Below, one piece after another: positions 43,975-53,449 of a stretch of DNA of 64,000 nucleotides. Every line of letters starts with the position of its first letter. Position 1 is the stretch's first letter. The position numbers were made by a program, and so were the translations under genes. The notes under the pieces are model-generated. The model was not told where the DNA came from. It was given only the letters and a program-made list of their open reading frames with translations, and searched no databases. Where the stretch lies: assembly GCA_963675365.2 (NCBI GenBank), contig CAXXVA010000003.1, positions 372,001 to 436,000 of the forward strand. The letters run 5' to 3'. The stretch is from CAXXOK01 sp963675365 (GTDB lineage Bacteria > Bacillota > Clostridia > Christensenellales > Aristaeellaceae).

Positions 43975-46969
43975 CCTGTGTACCGTCCGGCGTCACGCGC
44001 GTAAAGTTGTATAGGGTCTGGGGATCGCTGATCGGGGAGAGCGAAAGCTCCGTATCGGTCAGCGTCAGGATCGTATAATTAGCGCTCAGGTCTCCGGGCG
44101 AATCGCCCGTGAGCAGCTGCGTGCCGTCCACATTGAAATAACCCGTTTCCTGCAGCAGGACGTAGGAATTATCCTCTGAAAAGCTGGCGGTTCCCCGGTC
44201 GCTTTCCCATGAGCCAAGCAGCAGTTCATAATAGGTAGCGCTCAGGTAATCCTTCGCTCCGGTGCGGTCGATCATCGCGGTGAAAAGCCCGGCGGCGGCA
44301 GACAGCTCGCCTGCCTGTTTCAGCCGCAGCGCTTCGGACAGGATGAAATCGCCCACGAGCTGCTTGGCGTCCGTGCCTTCGGGCAGGGCGCTCCACAGCG
44401 CAACGGCGTCCGCCGTATCGCCGGAGGTTTTTAGGTTCAGACCCCAGTTGTAGATCGCCTGTTCGAGCAGTTGGTCGCTGTCCTCGTATCCGGTCAGGCT
44501 CGCAAACGATTCGATCGCTTTACCGTAGTCCTGCGCGTCCATCGCGGCGGACCCGGCCTGGTAGAGCAGGGCGTCGAGCTGAAGTTTGCTGTCCTGATAA
44601 TCGCCGAGGCTCTGGAACAGTGTGATTGCTTCGTCCGTATTCCCCGCATTCAGGGTTTCCTGCGCCTGCTCGTAGCGGGCCTGCAGCGCTTTCTCCGCGC
44701 TGTCCTGATAGGTTTCGATTGCGGTGAACAGCGTAACGGCCGTTTCATACTCCCCGGCGTCCAGGGCGGCCTGCGCCTGTTCGTAGCGCGCTTCGTTGGC
44801 TTTGTCCGCGCTGTCTGCATAGGAGTCCAGCGCGGTAAACAGCGAGATTGCCGTATCGTAATCATTCCGGTCCAACGCGGCCTGGGCGACGCTGTAGCGC
44901 GCCTGCAGGGCCATGTCCGCGCTGTCCTCGTAGTCGCCGAGCGCTTCAAACAAGAGCGCCGCCTGCTCGAAGTCCTGCACGTCAAACGCCGCCTTTGCCT
45001 GGGCGTAGCGGGCCTGGAGGGCCAGATCTTCGCTGTCCAGATAGGCACCCAGCGCAAGGAACAGTTCGGTTGCCTTGGCGTATTCCCCGGCCTCCAGCGC
45101 AGCTGACGCCAGTTCATAGTTGGATTGGTTTAATTTGTCTTCGCTGTCCAGGTAGGCGCCAAGATCGCCGTAAAGTTCCGCGGCCTTTTGATAGTCCCCG
45201 GCGGCAAACGCGGCCTCAGCCTCGTCATAGCGAATGGTCAGGATTCGCTCCGCCGCGTCCAGATAGTCGCCTGCAAGCGTAAACTCGGCAACGGCGTCTT
45301 CCGGGCTGCCCTCTGCCAGCGCGGTTTCCGCCAGATCGTAGTGATACTTGAGCACCTTTTGGGCGGCTTGCGCATGCAGCGGGATAGTCTCGTACAGGGC
45401 GATGGCCGCCTCCATGTCCCCAAGCTGCTCCTGCACCAGACCCTGCTGGTATACGCTTTCCCAGTAGCGCGTTTCCGAATCCAGATAGGGGATGACGCTT
45501 TCAAAAAGCTCCGCCGCCTTGGCGTAGTCCTGATTGTCGAAGTAATCAATCGCCAGAAAATACAGGCTGCCGTTGGCGCGGATTTTTGCGTCCTCGTAAT
45601 CCCCGGCCTTTAAAAACAGCTTTCCCGCTTCCTCGTAGCTGCCGTCCTCCTGCTTTTGAATGCCCCAGAGGTAATAGGTTTCCAACAATGTATCGCCGAT
45701 ATCGATAGTATCCTGTACGGTTTCCAGTTTCTGTGCCGCCAACTCGTAATTGCCGGCGTCAAAGGCGTTAAGCCCGATCTGATAATCGCTCGCGGCGACC
45801 TGCGCTATGGAATCGCGGTAGTCGTTCAAATCGACGAATAAAAGCCTGGCGTCGTCTACCTGTCCGGCCGCGAACAGTTCCGTCGCCTGCTGGTACAGGC
45901 TTTCGCTGTGCATCGTATCGCTGTCCTGATAGCCCGGTAGCGCGGCAAACTGGTCGGCCGCCAGCGCATACTCACCGTCCGCGAAGCTGTTTTGCGCGAT
46001 GGTGTATTTTGTTAACAGGTATTGGTTTTCGCTGTCCTTATAATCCGCAAGGCTGTCAAACAGCGCGGCGGCCGCCTCGTATTCGCCCTGGCTGAACAGG
46101 CTTCCGGCCTTGCGGTAGTCGCTTTCCAGCGCCATGTCCTTGGCATCGCGGTAATCCTGAAGGGCTGTGAACGCGTCGCGGGCCTGGTCGTATTGGCCCT
46201 CTCCCAGCAGCGAGCTCGCCTGATAATAGTGATATTCGGGCAGTGCCCAGAAATAAACGCCCGCGGCGATGCCGATAACCAGTACCACCGCAAGCAGCGT
46301 ACCCCAAAGCATGCGCCGTTTTTTAACCGCTTTTCTGCGGATGGTCTCCTGCTGCGCGGATACCCGGCCAGCTTCCTCCCGCGCGGACTGGGCGACGGAA
46401 TTGAGCTTCTGCTCGTGCGCGGCGATCAGATCCTCCACGTTTTCGGGCGTGTAGGAGGCAAACACCGTATCGCGCCAGCGCTTGCAGCGGCAACAGCGGT
46501 CGGATTTCAAATCGTTGGGCCGCCCGCACACGCACAGCCACGCCTGCTCCTGCATTTCAGGGTAGCCTACGGCGTCCTCTCCGGCGACAAAGCGAAGCTG
46601 GTCCAGCTTCCGGCCGCCGGGCAGGGCGTTGGTTTCATACTCCACCACAGGGGCGTTGCCGCGCCGCCAAACGGTAGCGTCGGCAAACCAGACCTTCTCG
46701 ATGACCAGATCGACGCTCTGCACGTTTCCCCACTCGGTGGGCAGCATTGACACCGTAAACGGCATGCCCGGGGGCGCGTCGGCTACGGACATGCGGTCCG
46801 TCTGCTTGAGAAGGACAAATTCCTTGTTGCCATAGCTGGTCAGGGTGATCTGCACGGAGACGACATGCTTCTGGCTTACGTTGTTGAGCATGAAGTTGCA
46901 TTGCGGAGTACGCTCGTCGGGCAAAGTGTATTTCCACAGCTCTACCGGACAAGTCAGATCGATTTTCAC
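43952..46969 (-). CDS. Giant TPR-type membrane protein with zinc-knuckle N-terminus
   Basis: A 1005-residue protein. Residues 1-150 form a strand-rich domain; then a four-Cys knuckle CVCGRPNDLKSDRCCRCKRW (about 145-165), a coiled region, a single span MLWGTLLAVVLVIGIAAG near 228, and about seventeen 35-40-residue tetratricopeptide-like units sharing A...G.Y..A...F..L..Y.DS. A strand-rich end of about 70 residues follows (GSWESDRGTASF). Repeats lie outside the membrane if the N-terminus is cytoplasmic. I chose GTG at 46969, five bases after GGGAGGAA, because an ATG at 47038 coincides with the predicted transcription start. Function unknown; it heads a unit with an acyltransferase and an aminopeptidase. 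Confidence 0.85.
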   Translation of the reverse strand: MKIDLTCPVELWKYTLPDERTPQCNFMLNNVSQKHVVSVQITLTSYGNKEFVLLKQTDRMSVADAPPGMPFTVSMLPTEWGNVQSVDLVIEKVWFADATVWRRGNAPVVEYETNALPGGRKLDQLRFVAGEDAVGYPEMQEQAWLCVCGRPNDLKSDRCCRCKRWRDTVFASYTPENVEDLIAAHEQKLNSVAQSAREEAGRVSAQQETIRRKAVKKRRMLWGTLLAVVLVIGIAAGVYFWALPEYHYYQASSLLGEGQYDQARDAFTALQDYRDAKDMALESDYRKAGSLFSQGEYEAAAALFDSLADYKDSENQYLLTKYTIAQNSFADGEYALAADQFAALPGYQDSDTMHSESLYQQATELFAAGQVDDARLLFVDLNDYRDSIAQVAASDYQIGLNAFDAGNYELAAQKLETVQDTIDIGDTLLETYYLWGIQKQEDGSYEEAGKLFLKAGDYEDAKIRANGSLYFLAIDYFDNQDYAKAAELFESVIPYLDSETRYWESVYQQGLVQEQLGDMEAAIALYETIPLHAQAAQKVLKYHYDLAETALAEGSPEDAVAEFTLAGDYLDAAERILTIRYDEAEAAFAAGDYQKAAELYGDLGAYLDSEDKLNQSNYELASAALEAGEYAKATELFLALGAYLDSEDLALQARYAQAKAAFDVQDFEQAALLFEALGDYEDSADMALQARYSVAQAALDRNDYDTAISLFTALDSYADSADKANEARYEQAQAALDAGEYETAVTLFTAIETYQDSAEKALQARYEQAQETLNAGNTDEAITLFQSLGDYQDSKLQLDALLYQAGSAAMDAQDYGKAIESFASLTGYEDSDQLLEQAIYNWGLNLKTSGDTADAVALWSALPEGTDAKQLVGDFILSEALRLKQAGELSAAAGLFTAMIDRTGAKDYLSATYYELLLGSWESDRGTASFSEDNSYVLLQETGYFNVDGTQLLTGDSPGDLSANYTILTLTDTELSLSPISDPQTLYNFTRVTPDGTQDGSAATP

Positions 46970-47043
46970 GCTTATTCCTCCCGGTTGTCTTTGCGGTGAA
47001 GCGTTTTGATTGTTGATGGGAAAATCGGGATCATTCAACCCCT

Positions 47044-47072
47044 ATTTTACACCAGCGGGGACGTTCTGTATA
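47044..47072 (-). promoter_or_regulatory. Possible promoter of the TPR-acyltransferase-aminopeptidase unit
   Basis: Minus strand TATACA and TAAAAT with a 17-base spacer; the expected start is near 47037. Confidence 0.5.
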
Positions 47073-47101
47073 GTGCCACATGCGTCCGGACGGGATTTGT
47101 G

Positions 47102-47110
47102 ATATACTCG
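47102..47110 (+). promoter_or_regulatory. Extended -10 promoter of the ABC-F gene
   Basis: TGATATACT with no clear -35, about 30 bases before the start codon. Confidence 0.5.
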
Positions 47111-47140
47111 GAAAGCTAAACTGCGAAAGGATGCACGATC

Positions 47141-49066
47141 ATGATCCTGATATCCGTGGAAAACGTTCAAAAGAGCTTCGGCATCGACCAGGTATTGCGC
47201 GAGGTGACGTTTTCCGTACAAAAAGGCGAAAAAATGGGTCTGATCGGCGCCAACGGCAGCGGCAAAACCACCCTGATGCGCATCCTCACCGGCGAACAAT
47301 CAGCCGACGAGGGCGCCGTACACATGAACCGGGGGCTGAAGCTTGGCTACCTGGCGCAGATTGACGATATCGCGCCGGAGGACACCGTATGGGACGCGAT
47401 GCTTAAGGTGTTCGACCGCGTGATCGCGCTGGAAGACCGCATGCGGGACTTGGAACGCCGGATGGCTGAAAACCATGACGAGCAGACGGCGCTGCGCCTG
47501 TCCGACGAATACTATAAGATGACCGAGGAGTTCAACAAGCTTGAAGGCTATGCCTACGAGGGCGAGATCACCGGCAAGCTGACGGGCCTCGGTATCGACC
47601 GGCTGATGTTCCACCGCAAGGTGAAAACCTTGTCCGGCGGCGAGCGCACCAGGCTTTCGCTGGCGAAACTGCTTTTGCAGAAGCCCGACGTCCTGCTGAT
47701 GGACGAACCCACCAACCATTTGGATTTAAACGCCATCGAATGGCTGCAGAACTATCTGACGGACTACAAGGGCACGCTTTTGCTCATCAGCCACGACCGC
47801 TATTTCCTCGATCACGTCTGCGACTCGATGGGGGAAATCCTGGGCGGGCGGCTGTACAAATACACCGGGAACTATACCCAGTACATGGAGAAGCGCACCG
47901 CGGATTTCGACGCGCGGATCAAGGCGTTTCATCTGCAGCAAAAGGAGATCGAGCGCGAGCAGGCGATCATCGCCCGCTACCGCAGCTTCAACCGCGAAAA
48001 ATCCATCCGCGCGGCCGAATCGCGGCAAAAGAGGCTTGATAAAATCGAACGGCTGGAAAAACCCCAGGAGGAGCGAACCGTACGCTTTTCTTTCGACGCA
48101 CGCCGCCGCATGGGCTCGGACGCGCTGGAGGTGAAGGGGCTTGCCAAGAAGTTCGGCGGCAAGACGGTGTTTCAGGACGTCAGCTTCAAGCTGCGCGCGG
48201 GCGACCGCGTGGCGCTGATCGGCTCCAACGGCGTGGGGAAGACGACGCTGTTCAAAATCCTCAACCGCAAGGAAACGCCGGATCTGGGTACGGTACGCTT
48301 CGGCACGAACGTGGATATCGGCTACTACGACCAGCACCAGCAGGACCTGACGCTTTCCAATACAGTGCTTGAAGAGGTGTGGCGCACGTTTCCGTCGATG
48401 GAGCAAAGCCGCGTGCGCACGGCGCTGGGGCAGTTTCTGTTCACGGGCGACGACGTGTTCTCAAAAATCAAGTCGCTATCGGGCGGCGAACGCGGCCGCG
48501 TTGCGCTGACCAAGCTGATGCTCCACAAGGATAATTTCCTGTTGCTGGACGAGCCGACCAACCATCTGGATATGGATAGCTGCGAGGTGCTGGAGGACGC
48601 GCTTTCCGATTTCCCAGGCGTGATCTTCGCCATCAGCCACGACCGCTATTTCGTCAACCGCTTCGCCGACCACGTCATGGTGATGAGTAACGACGGCATC
48701 GCCCTGTACCCGGGCAATTTCGACGATTATCTGGAGGCGAGGCAAAGACCAGCCCCCAACTTAGACGACGCCGGCGAAGGCATCACCCGCACCGCGCAGG
48801 CGAAGGACAGAAAAAAGGAACGCCAAATGGGCGCGCAGCTGCGGCAGCTGAAAGCCGCCGTAACCGAAGCCGAGAACGCGATCCTGCAAAGCGAAAAGCA
48901 TATGGCGGAGCTGGAAAATGAAATGGCCGATCCGGCGGTGTGCGCCGATCAGGAAAAGCTTTTGCGGCTTTCACTGCAATATCAAAAAGCGCAGGAACAA
49001 CTGCCTGCGCTGTATACAGTGTTGGAAGAGGCCGAGAAAAGGTACAGGGACGAAACCGAAGCCTAA
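47141..49066 (+). CDS. ABC-F family ATPase
   Basis: A 641-residue soluble protein with two ATPase domains in tandem: Walker A GANGSGKTT near residue 36 and GSNGVGKTT near 362; signatures LSGGERTRLSLAKLL and LSGGERGRVALTKLM; Walker B LLMDEPTNHLDL and LLLDEPTNHLDM. The linker between them (about 245-315) and a charged coiled-coil C-terminus from about 560 are of the Uup/YfmR type. Such proteins act on the ribosome, not in transport. No membrane gene is adjacent. The start has GAAAGGATG upstream. Confidence 0.94.
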   Translation: MILISVENVQKSFGIDQVLREVTFSVQKGEKMGLIGANGSGKTTLMRILTGEQSADEGAVHMNRGLKLGYLAQIDDIAPEDTVWDAMLKVFDRVIALEDRMRDLERRMAENHDEQTALRLSDEYYKMTEEFNKLEGYAYEGEITGKLTGLGIDRLMFHRKVKTLSGGERTRLSLAKLLLQKPDVLLMDEPTNHLDLNAIEWLQNYLTDYKGTLLLISHDRYFLDHVCDSMGEILGGRLYKYTGNYTQYMEKRTADFDARIKAFHLQQKEIEREQAIIARYRSFNREKSIRAAESRQKRLDKIERLEKPQEERTVRFSFDARRRMGSDALEVKGLAKKFGGKTVFQDVSFKLRAGDRVALIGSNGVGKTTLFKILNRKETPDLGTVRFGTNVDIGYYDQHQQDLTLSNTVLEEVWRTFPSMEQSRVRTALGQFLFTGDDVFSKIKSLSGGERGRVALTKLMLHKDNFLLLDEPTNHLDMDSCEVLEDALSDFPGVIFAISHDRYFVNRFADHVMVMSNDGIALYPGNFDDYLEARQRPAPNLDDAGEGITRTAQAKDRKKERQMGAQLRQLKAAVTEAENAILQSEKHMAELENEMADPAVCADQEKLLRLSLQYQKAQEQLPALYTVLEEAEKRYRDETEA

Positions 49067-49071
49067 TGTTA

Positions 49072-49518
49072 TTAGCCCAGTCCCTCGTAAAACGCGGCGG
49101 CGCCCCGGATTTCTTCTTCGTTGGGGCGGTCTTTGTTGATGCCGCCGATCAACCGCAGCGGGCCGAAGCTGTCCCATGCGACGCTCCAGTAAAAGCCTGC
49201 GGGGGCAAAACCCCTGTCGCGAAGCATAGACATATACCGCTCGCCGTATTTTCCGCCTTCTTTATCACCGCAGGTGTAAACGGCGAACGCCTTGCGCCCA
49301 TTGCCGCTCAGGCTTTCGAGCGCCTTGCGCACGGTGCGGTGCAGCTTGCTGTTGTAAACGCCCGAGGCGATTCCGATGATTTCGAACTGCGAATCATCAA
49401 AGCTGTCCTCGCCCGCCTTAGCCAAAACGACGTCCGGATGGGCTTTCACGATGGCGTCCAGCAGTTTTTTGGTGTTCCCGTGATGGGGAGACCGATAGAG
49501 GATCAGGGTTTTGGGCAT
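49072..49518 (-). CDS. Flavodoxin-like protein
   Basis: A 148-residue FMN-binding protein: ILYRSPHHGNTKKLLDAIV gives the phosphate loop (a variant of TGNT), IGIASGVYNSKLH the second loop and YTCGDKEGG the third. It may carry electrons in place of ferredoxin or serve in a reductase. The start has AAAGGAGC upstream. It converges with the ABC-F gene with five bases between the stops. Confidence 0.88.
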   Translation of the reverse strand: MPKTLILYRSPHHGNTKKLLDAIVKAHPDVVLAKAGEDSFDDSQFEIIGIASGVYNSKLHRTVRKALESLSGNGRKAFAVYTCGDKEGGKYGERYMSMLRDRGFAPAGFYWSVAWDSFGPLRLIGGINKDRPNEEEIRGAAAFYEGLG

Positions 49519-49644
49519 ATAAACCGCTCCTTTGCTATCATGCCGTACTGATGCGGTGTTCCCGGTATAGGCCTTGCATTCCTTTTATTGTACAGAATTT
49601 TAATCTTCCAAAAAGCGCTGACTTTCCGGCGCACTATGATGCGG

Positions 49645-50442
49645 TTACAGAATAAAGAAAAACGCCTTAAGTACGTCCGCGAGGTGTTTGGTTTCGAGCA
49701 CGACGGTCTTGGCGTCGATCTGCCTGACGCCGGGGTAACAGGCTGCCTTTTTCGCCGGGCTGTGCTCTTTATAGCAGATCTCTATCACAAATTCATCCGG
49801 CACGGGGTACAGGGCGGGTGGTTTGGGGCATTGCAGCGCGGCCCGGACGGTTTCGCGGATGCGCTTGACGGCGGTGTCCGGGTGCAGGGCGATCGCCCCG
49901 CCGCCGAAGCCTTCGTTGGTGGCGACAGTCATCAGCTGCGGGCAGGTATCCTTTGCCTTCAGACACAGCCCGCGGTCGCCGGAGAGGAAATAGACGGGAA
50001 CGCCCAGGGAGGAGGCGATCATCGCGTTGAGATCGAATTCCGCCATCAGTTCGCCGTTGCATTTGAGGGACTGCACTTTGAGGCTCATGGTGTGCGACAG
50101 GGGATTGGAGTCCATGTACGCCGCGGCGTGGTAGCCGGTGAACAAAACGCCGTCAAAGCTATCGTCAAGCCCCGCCATCATTATTTCCGGTACTTCGGCC
50201 CAGCCGCGGAACAGCCGTGTCTGCTCCGGAAGCATGTCGGGGATGATGTTGCGCGCGGAATAGTGTGCGTCCTTGACCAGAACGTCCGCCGCGCCCGCGG
50301 CGATCGCGCCTTCGCAGGCGGCGGCGACCTCGCGGGTCATCTGCCGCTGGAAATAGGCGAACGGGGGTTGTTCATGGTCGGCTTCCTTCCAATCGATAAT
50401 TCCGGCGGTGCCCTCGATATCGGCGGACAGGTAAATCTTCAT
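49645..50442 (-). CDS. M55-family D-aminopeptidase (DppA-like)
   Basis: A 265-residue protein starting MKIYLSADIEGTAGI, where Asp and Glu are metal ligands, then VLVKDAHYSARN with Asp and His, and a GVLFTGYHAAAYMDSNPLSHT stretch with further His. The family is a self-compartmenting zinc D-aminopeptidase that cuts D-Ala peptides such as wall fragments. The ATG at 50442 has AGAGGAGG upstream; the open frame beyond it (to 50607) is not coding-like. Confidence 0.93.
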   Translation of the reverse strand: MKIYLSADIEGTAGIIDWKEADHEQPPFAYFQRQMTREVAAACEGAIAAGAADVLVKDAHYSARNIIPDMLPEQTRLFRGWAEVPEIMMAGLDDSFDGVLFTGYHAAAYMDSNPLSHTMSLKVQSLKCNGELMAEFDLNAMIASSLGVPVYFLSGDRGLCLKAKDTCPQLMTVATNEGFGGGAIALHPDTAVKRIRETVRAALQCPKPPALYPVPDEFVIEICYKEHSPAKKAACYPGVRQIDAKTVVLETKHLADVLKAFFFIL

Positions 50443-50702
50443 CAAAACGCCTCCTCTTTGCCTTGGAAATTCGCTGCGGAAAGGCGGTTCTCCTTTCGGA
50501 TCGCACGGCGATTGCCATACGGTATTTTGTGTTTCAGCGGCCGGCGGCGGCGGGTATAGAAAGTCTGGCGGAGGCGACGTGCGCGCCTTGCCGGACGCCG
50601 CGGACAATTTACAAGAATTTTGCCGGCGAGTGTTGCAAAAATATTACAAATTTGTTATATTTAGAGGGATGAAAGGAGCGCCGCGCACGCGGCAGCATCA
50701 AA

Positions 50703-51545
50703 ATGAGAGATATAGCGATTATCGGAAAAGGCCCGGCAGGGTATAGTTGCGCAATCACGGCAAAAATGCGCGGACTGGACGCGCTGATTATCACGCCCAA
50801 GGTCAACGTAAGCTGGCTTGCGCGTACCGATCGTGTGGATAATTATCCGGGGCTTCCCGAAGTCTCCGGTGCGAACCTTCTGAAAGCCTTTGAGGATCAG
50901 GCGGCGGCAATGGGCGCGGAAACGATGTACGGCATGGTCCGCCAGATTATGCCTTCCGGCGGCGGTTTTATGCTGCTGGTGGAAAACGACGTGGTGGAAG
51001 CCAAAACCGTTGTGTTCGCCACGGGCGCCGCCAAGCCCAAGCTCCTTCCCGGCGAGGAAGAGCTGATCGGCGCCGGGGTGAGCTACTGCGCCACCTGCGA
51101 CGGCCACTTCTACAAGGGCAAATCCATCGCCGTGCTCTCCGAGAACGATCAGGGCGCGGAAGAGGCGAAGTTCCTGCAGGGGATTGTCGGCAAGATGGAC
51201 TATTATCCCCTTCGCAAACATGAAGTTCCAGGTGAATTTCAAGTCGTCAGTGAGCGTCCGGTTGCCCTGGCTAGGGGAGAGGCGGGCCTCGTTGTGGAGA
51301 CCAAGGAAAATAAAAGAACCTACGACGGCGTCTTCATCTTCCGGATGGGCATGCCGCTGAATATGCTGCTGGAGGGGCTGGACGCGCCGGATACGGGGAT
51401 CGCCGTGGATCGCGGTATGCGTACCAACATCCCCGGGGTTTTCGCCGCGGGCGACTGCACGGGCAAACCGCATCAGGTGGCAAAGGCCGTCGGCGAGGGC
51501 AACGTCGCCGCGATTACGGCGGCGGAGTATATCCAGCAAGGATGA
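50703..51545 (+). CDS. Thioredoxin-reductase-like flavoprotein without an NADPH motif
   Basis: A 280-residue FAD protein: GKGPAGYSCAITAKMRG (FAD loop, residues 8-24), ATGAAKPKLLPGEEE, the redox pair CATC near residues 127-130 and the closing GVFAAGDCTGKPHQVAKAVGEGNVAA. In place of the usual GxGxxA and arginine cluster for NADPH it has GKSIAVLSENDQGAEEAKF, so the nucleotide motif is absent. It is about 25 residues shorter than TrxB. Ferredoxin-dependent and deeply branching thioredoxin reductases of Clostridia share this absence, so ferredoxin or flavodoxin may be the donor. The start at 50703 follows GAAAGGAGC at the usual place but with a longer gap. Confidence 0.85.
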   Translation: MRDIAIIGKGPAGYSCAITAKMRGLDALIITPKVNVSWLARTDRVDNYPGLPEVSGANLLKAFEDQAAAMGAETMYGMVRQIMPSGGGFMLLVENDVVEAKTVVFATGAAKPKLLPGEEELIGAGVSYCATCDGHFYKGKSIAVLSENDQGAEEAKFLQGIVGKMDYYPLRKHEVPGEFQVVSERPVALARGEAGLVVETKENKRTYDGVFIFRMGMPLNMLLEGLDAPDTGIAVDRGMRTNIPGVFAAGDCTGKPHQVAKAVGEGNVAAITAAEYIQQG

Positions 51546-51614
51546 AATCAAACTTTCAAGACGTACTATACATAGCGGCGGAGATCATCCGCCGGAGAAA
51601 TGGGAGGAATCATC

Positions 51615-52655
51615 ATGAATAAACGCGCGCTTCGTATCCTTCTTTCGCTGTCGCTGGCAATCTGCCTGCTGCTAAGCATGACGTCCGCCGTCGCGCTGGA
51701 AAACGTCGTCGGTTCGGAGTTTCAGGCGGTGCGCCCGGCACTGGACCTGATTGCGAGCGCCGCGATCAGCGCAAGCGATTTTCCCACCGTGGTCAGCGAC
51801 CAGGTAAGCACCCTGGATTCTGACTTCGTGACCTTCTTCTTCTTAAACGGCCAGAAAGCGGCGACCCTTGGCATTACCGACGCCACGCTTTCGGATACGG
51901 CCCAGCAGGAGCAGCTTTTAAAGAGCATCTTCTCGGCGCAGGTGCCGGCGCTTTCCGTAATCGAACCGATGGAGACCGCCGACGAGTATATCGGCTTCCT
52001 GCCCGTGAAACAGGAAACGGCTGCCGACGGCGATATCTATCTGATCGGCGAGCTGTATCGCGGTTCGATGCCCATTGAGGATATGAGCGCGGCGGATTAC
52101 GAGTCGCTTTCCTGGGAAGACCGTGCGATCTACACCCTCAGCGCCGACGATACCGCGTTTGGCGGCTACCGGGTGGACGGTTTCTCCGTGGGATCCGAAT
52201 TGCTGATGGAAATGCAGTTCCAGGATTATTACAATGCAATCCTCATGGAGTACAGCAATGCAAAACTCGGCTTCTCGGTGCAATATCCGAGCCTGTTCTC
52301 GGACAAGGATATGAAAGAAACCGCGGACGGCGCGAGCGCTACCCTGTCCGACGGCAGCGTGAGCTTTATGATCAAGCGCATGGATAACTCCGGCAATGCC
52401 TCGCTGGAATCCTATGCGCTGGAAATGGGCACGGCGGCCGGAGAAGCGCGCCTGAACATCAATCAGGAATTCCAGTTCGCAACCGTCGCTTATAAAACCG
52501 CGGCCGGTAACACCGTGTTTACCGTGTATGTCGTCACCGACGATTATATCTACATGGCGCAGCTTGCCTATCCCACCAACCAGTCCGTAACGTACAACAT
52601 GTATACGATGTATCTGGAGAACTCCTTCGTCGTCAACGAGGTCAGCGTAGGGTAA
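51615..52655 (+). CDS. Secreted protein of unknown function (346 residues)
   Basis: It starts with a clear signal peptide, MNKRALRILLSLSLAICLLL then SMTSAVA. The rest is strand-rich with no known motif; two regions around residues 50-130 and 200-340 look like separate domains. The second (GFSVQYPSLFSDKD) resembles the compact PsbP/lipoprotein-like fold by the ..YP..F pattern only. No lipobox. The start at 51615 has GGGAGGAAT upstream; the next gene, also for an exported protein, follows after ten bases. Confidence 0.75.
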   Translation: MNKRALRILLSLSLAICLLLSMTSAVALENVVGSEFQAVRPALDLIASAAISASDFPTVVSDQVSTLDSDFVTFFFLNGQKAATLGITDATLSDTAQQEQLLKSIFSAQVPALSVIEPMETADEYIGFLPVKQETAADGDIYLIGELYRGSMPIEDMSAADYESLSWEDRAIYTLSADDTAFGGYRVDGFSVGSELLMEMQFQDYYNAILMEYSNAKLGFSVQYPSLFSDKDMKETADGASATLSDGSVSFMIKRMDNSGNASLESYALEMGTAAGEARLNINQEFQFATVAYKTAAGNTVFTVYVVTDDYIYMAQLAYPTNQSVTYNMYTMYLENSFVVNEVSVG

Positions 52656-52665
52656 GGTGGGGCTG

Positions 52666-53418
52666 ATGAAACGGATCCTGTGCGCGCTCGCGGTATTGAT
52701 GCTGATTTTGCCCGGCGCGTCGGCGCAAAGCGAAACGCCGGATACCTCCCTGCTCGGCGTGGTGTATTACCCGCGCGGCGCAACGGAGGAAACGGCGTCG
52801 TTCGCGTTCCGCTACAGGCTGCCGCAACTGAATGCCGATCAGCCGCAGGCGGAGGAAGTCAACACGTATTTCGCGTCCTACGCAGCCGATATCGTGGAAA
52901 CGATGATCCCTGCGACCCTCAGCACCCTGGACGAGTTTCCCGGGCCCGGCGAGCCGGAGTATTACGTCAATCTGGATTACCGCATTCCGTCCCGGAACGA
53001 GGATCAATTAAGCGTCCTGCTTGTCAGCCAGCAGTTCCTTGGCAACACCCTGGTGGAGCAGTGGGTATCCGTGGTGTTTGCCCTGAGCGGTATCTACGCC
53101 GGACAGCCGATCTCGCTTTCGCAGGCCATGGGGCTGGAGGAAGGCGGCGGCAACCAGACCGGGGATATCGCCTCAGAGCTGGTCTACGGGCTGGTTTGGC
53201 AGATCATCCAGTACGATATCGGTTCGATGAAGACCGCGTATTTTCCCGACCTGACGGAAGCGGAATACCGCCTTGCGTTTTCGCCTCAGGATGATTTCTA
53301 TTTCGACGAGGACGGCAATTTCGTCTTTTTCATCCAGGCCGGCACCATCGCAGGCGAGGTGGAAGGGGTACTCACCTTTCCGTTTTCCATGGCGGAACTC
53401 CTGAGTGGAATCAAATAA
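52666..53418 (+). CDS. Secreted DUF3298/RsiV-like protein
   Basis: A 250-residue exported protein: signal peptide MKRILCALAVLMLILPGASA, then a domain with YFASYAADI, ISLSQAMGLEEG and a C-terminal DDFYFDEDGNFVFFIQAGTIAG plus FPFSMAELLSG. The C-terminal pattern is like DUF3298, the outside part of the anti-sigma factor RsiV, which in some species binds lysozyme. There is no membrane span, so it is not an anti-sigma factor itself. The ATG at 52666 has AAGGTGGGG upstream; GTG at 52657 is an alternative. Confidence 0.7.
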   Translation: MKRILCALAVLMLILPGASAQSETPDTSLLGVVYYPRGATEETASFAFRYRLPQLNADQPQAEEVNTYFASYAADIVETMIPATLSTLDEFPGPGEPEYYVNLDYRIPSRNEDQLSVLLVSQQFLGNTLVEQWVSVVFALSGIYAGQPISLSQAMGLEEGGGNQTGDIASELVYGLVWQIIQYDIGSMKTAYFPDLTEAEYRLAFSPQDDFYFDEDGNFVFFIQAGTIAGEVEGVLTFPFSMAELLSGIK

Positions 53419-53449
53419 CGACGATCAGAAACCTGCAAATATGCTTTCT

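Noticed and set aside
44500..46200. Regular repeats that could suggest a CRISPR array
   Set aside because: They are protein-level TPR units in an open frame, with diverged DNA and no constant spacer and repeat lengths.
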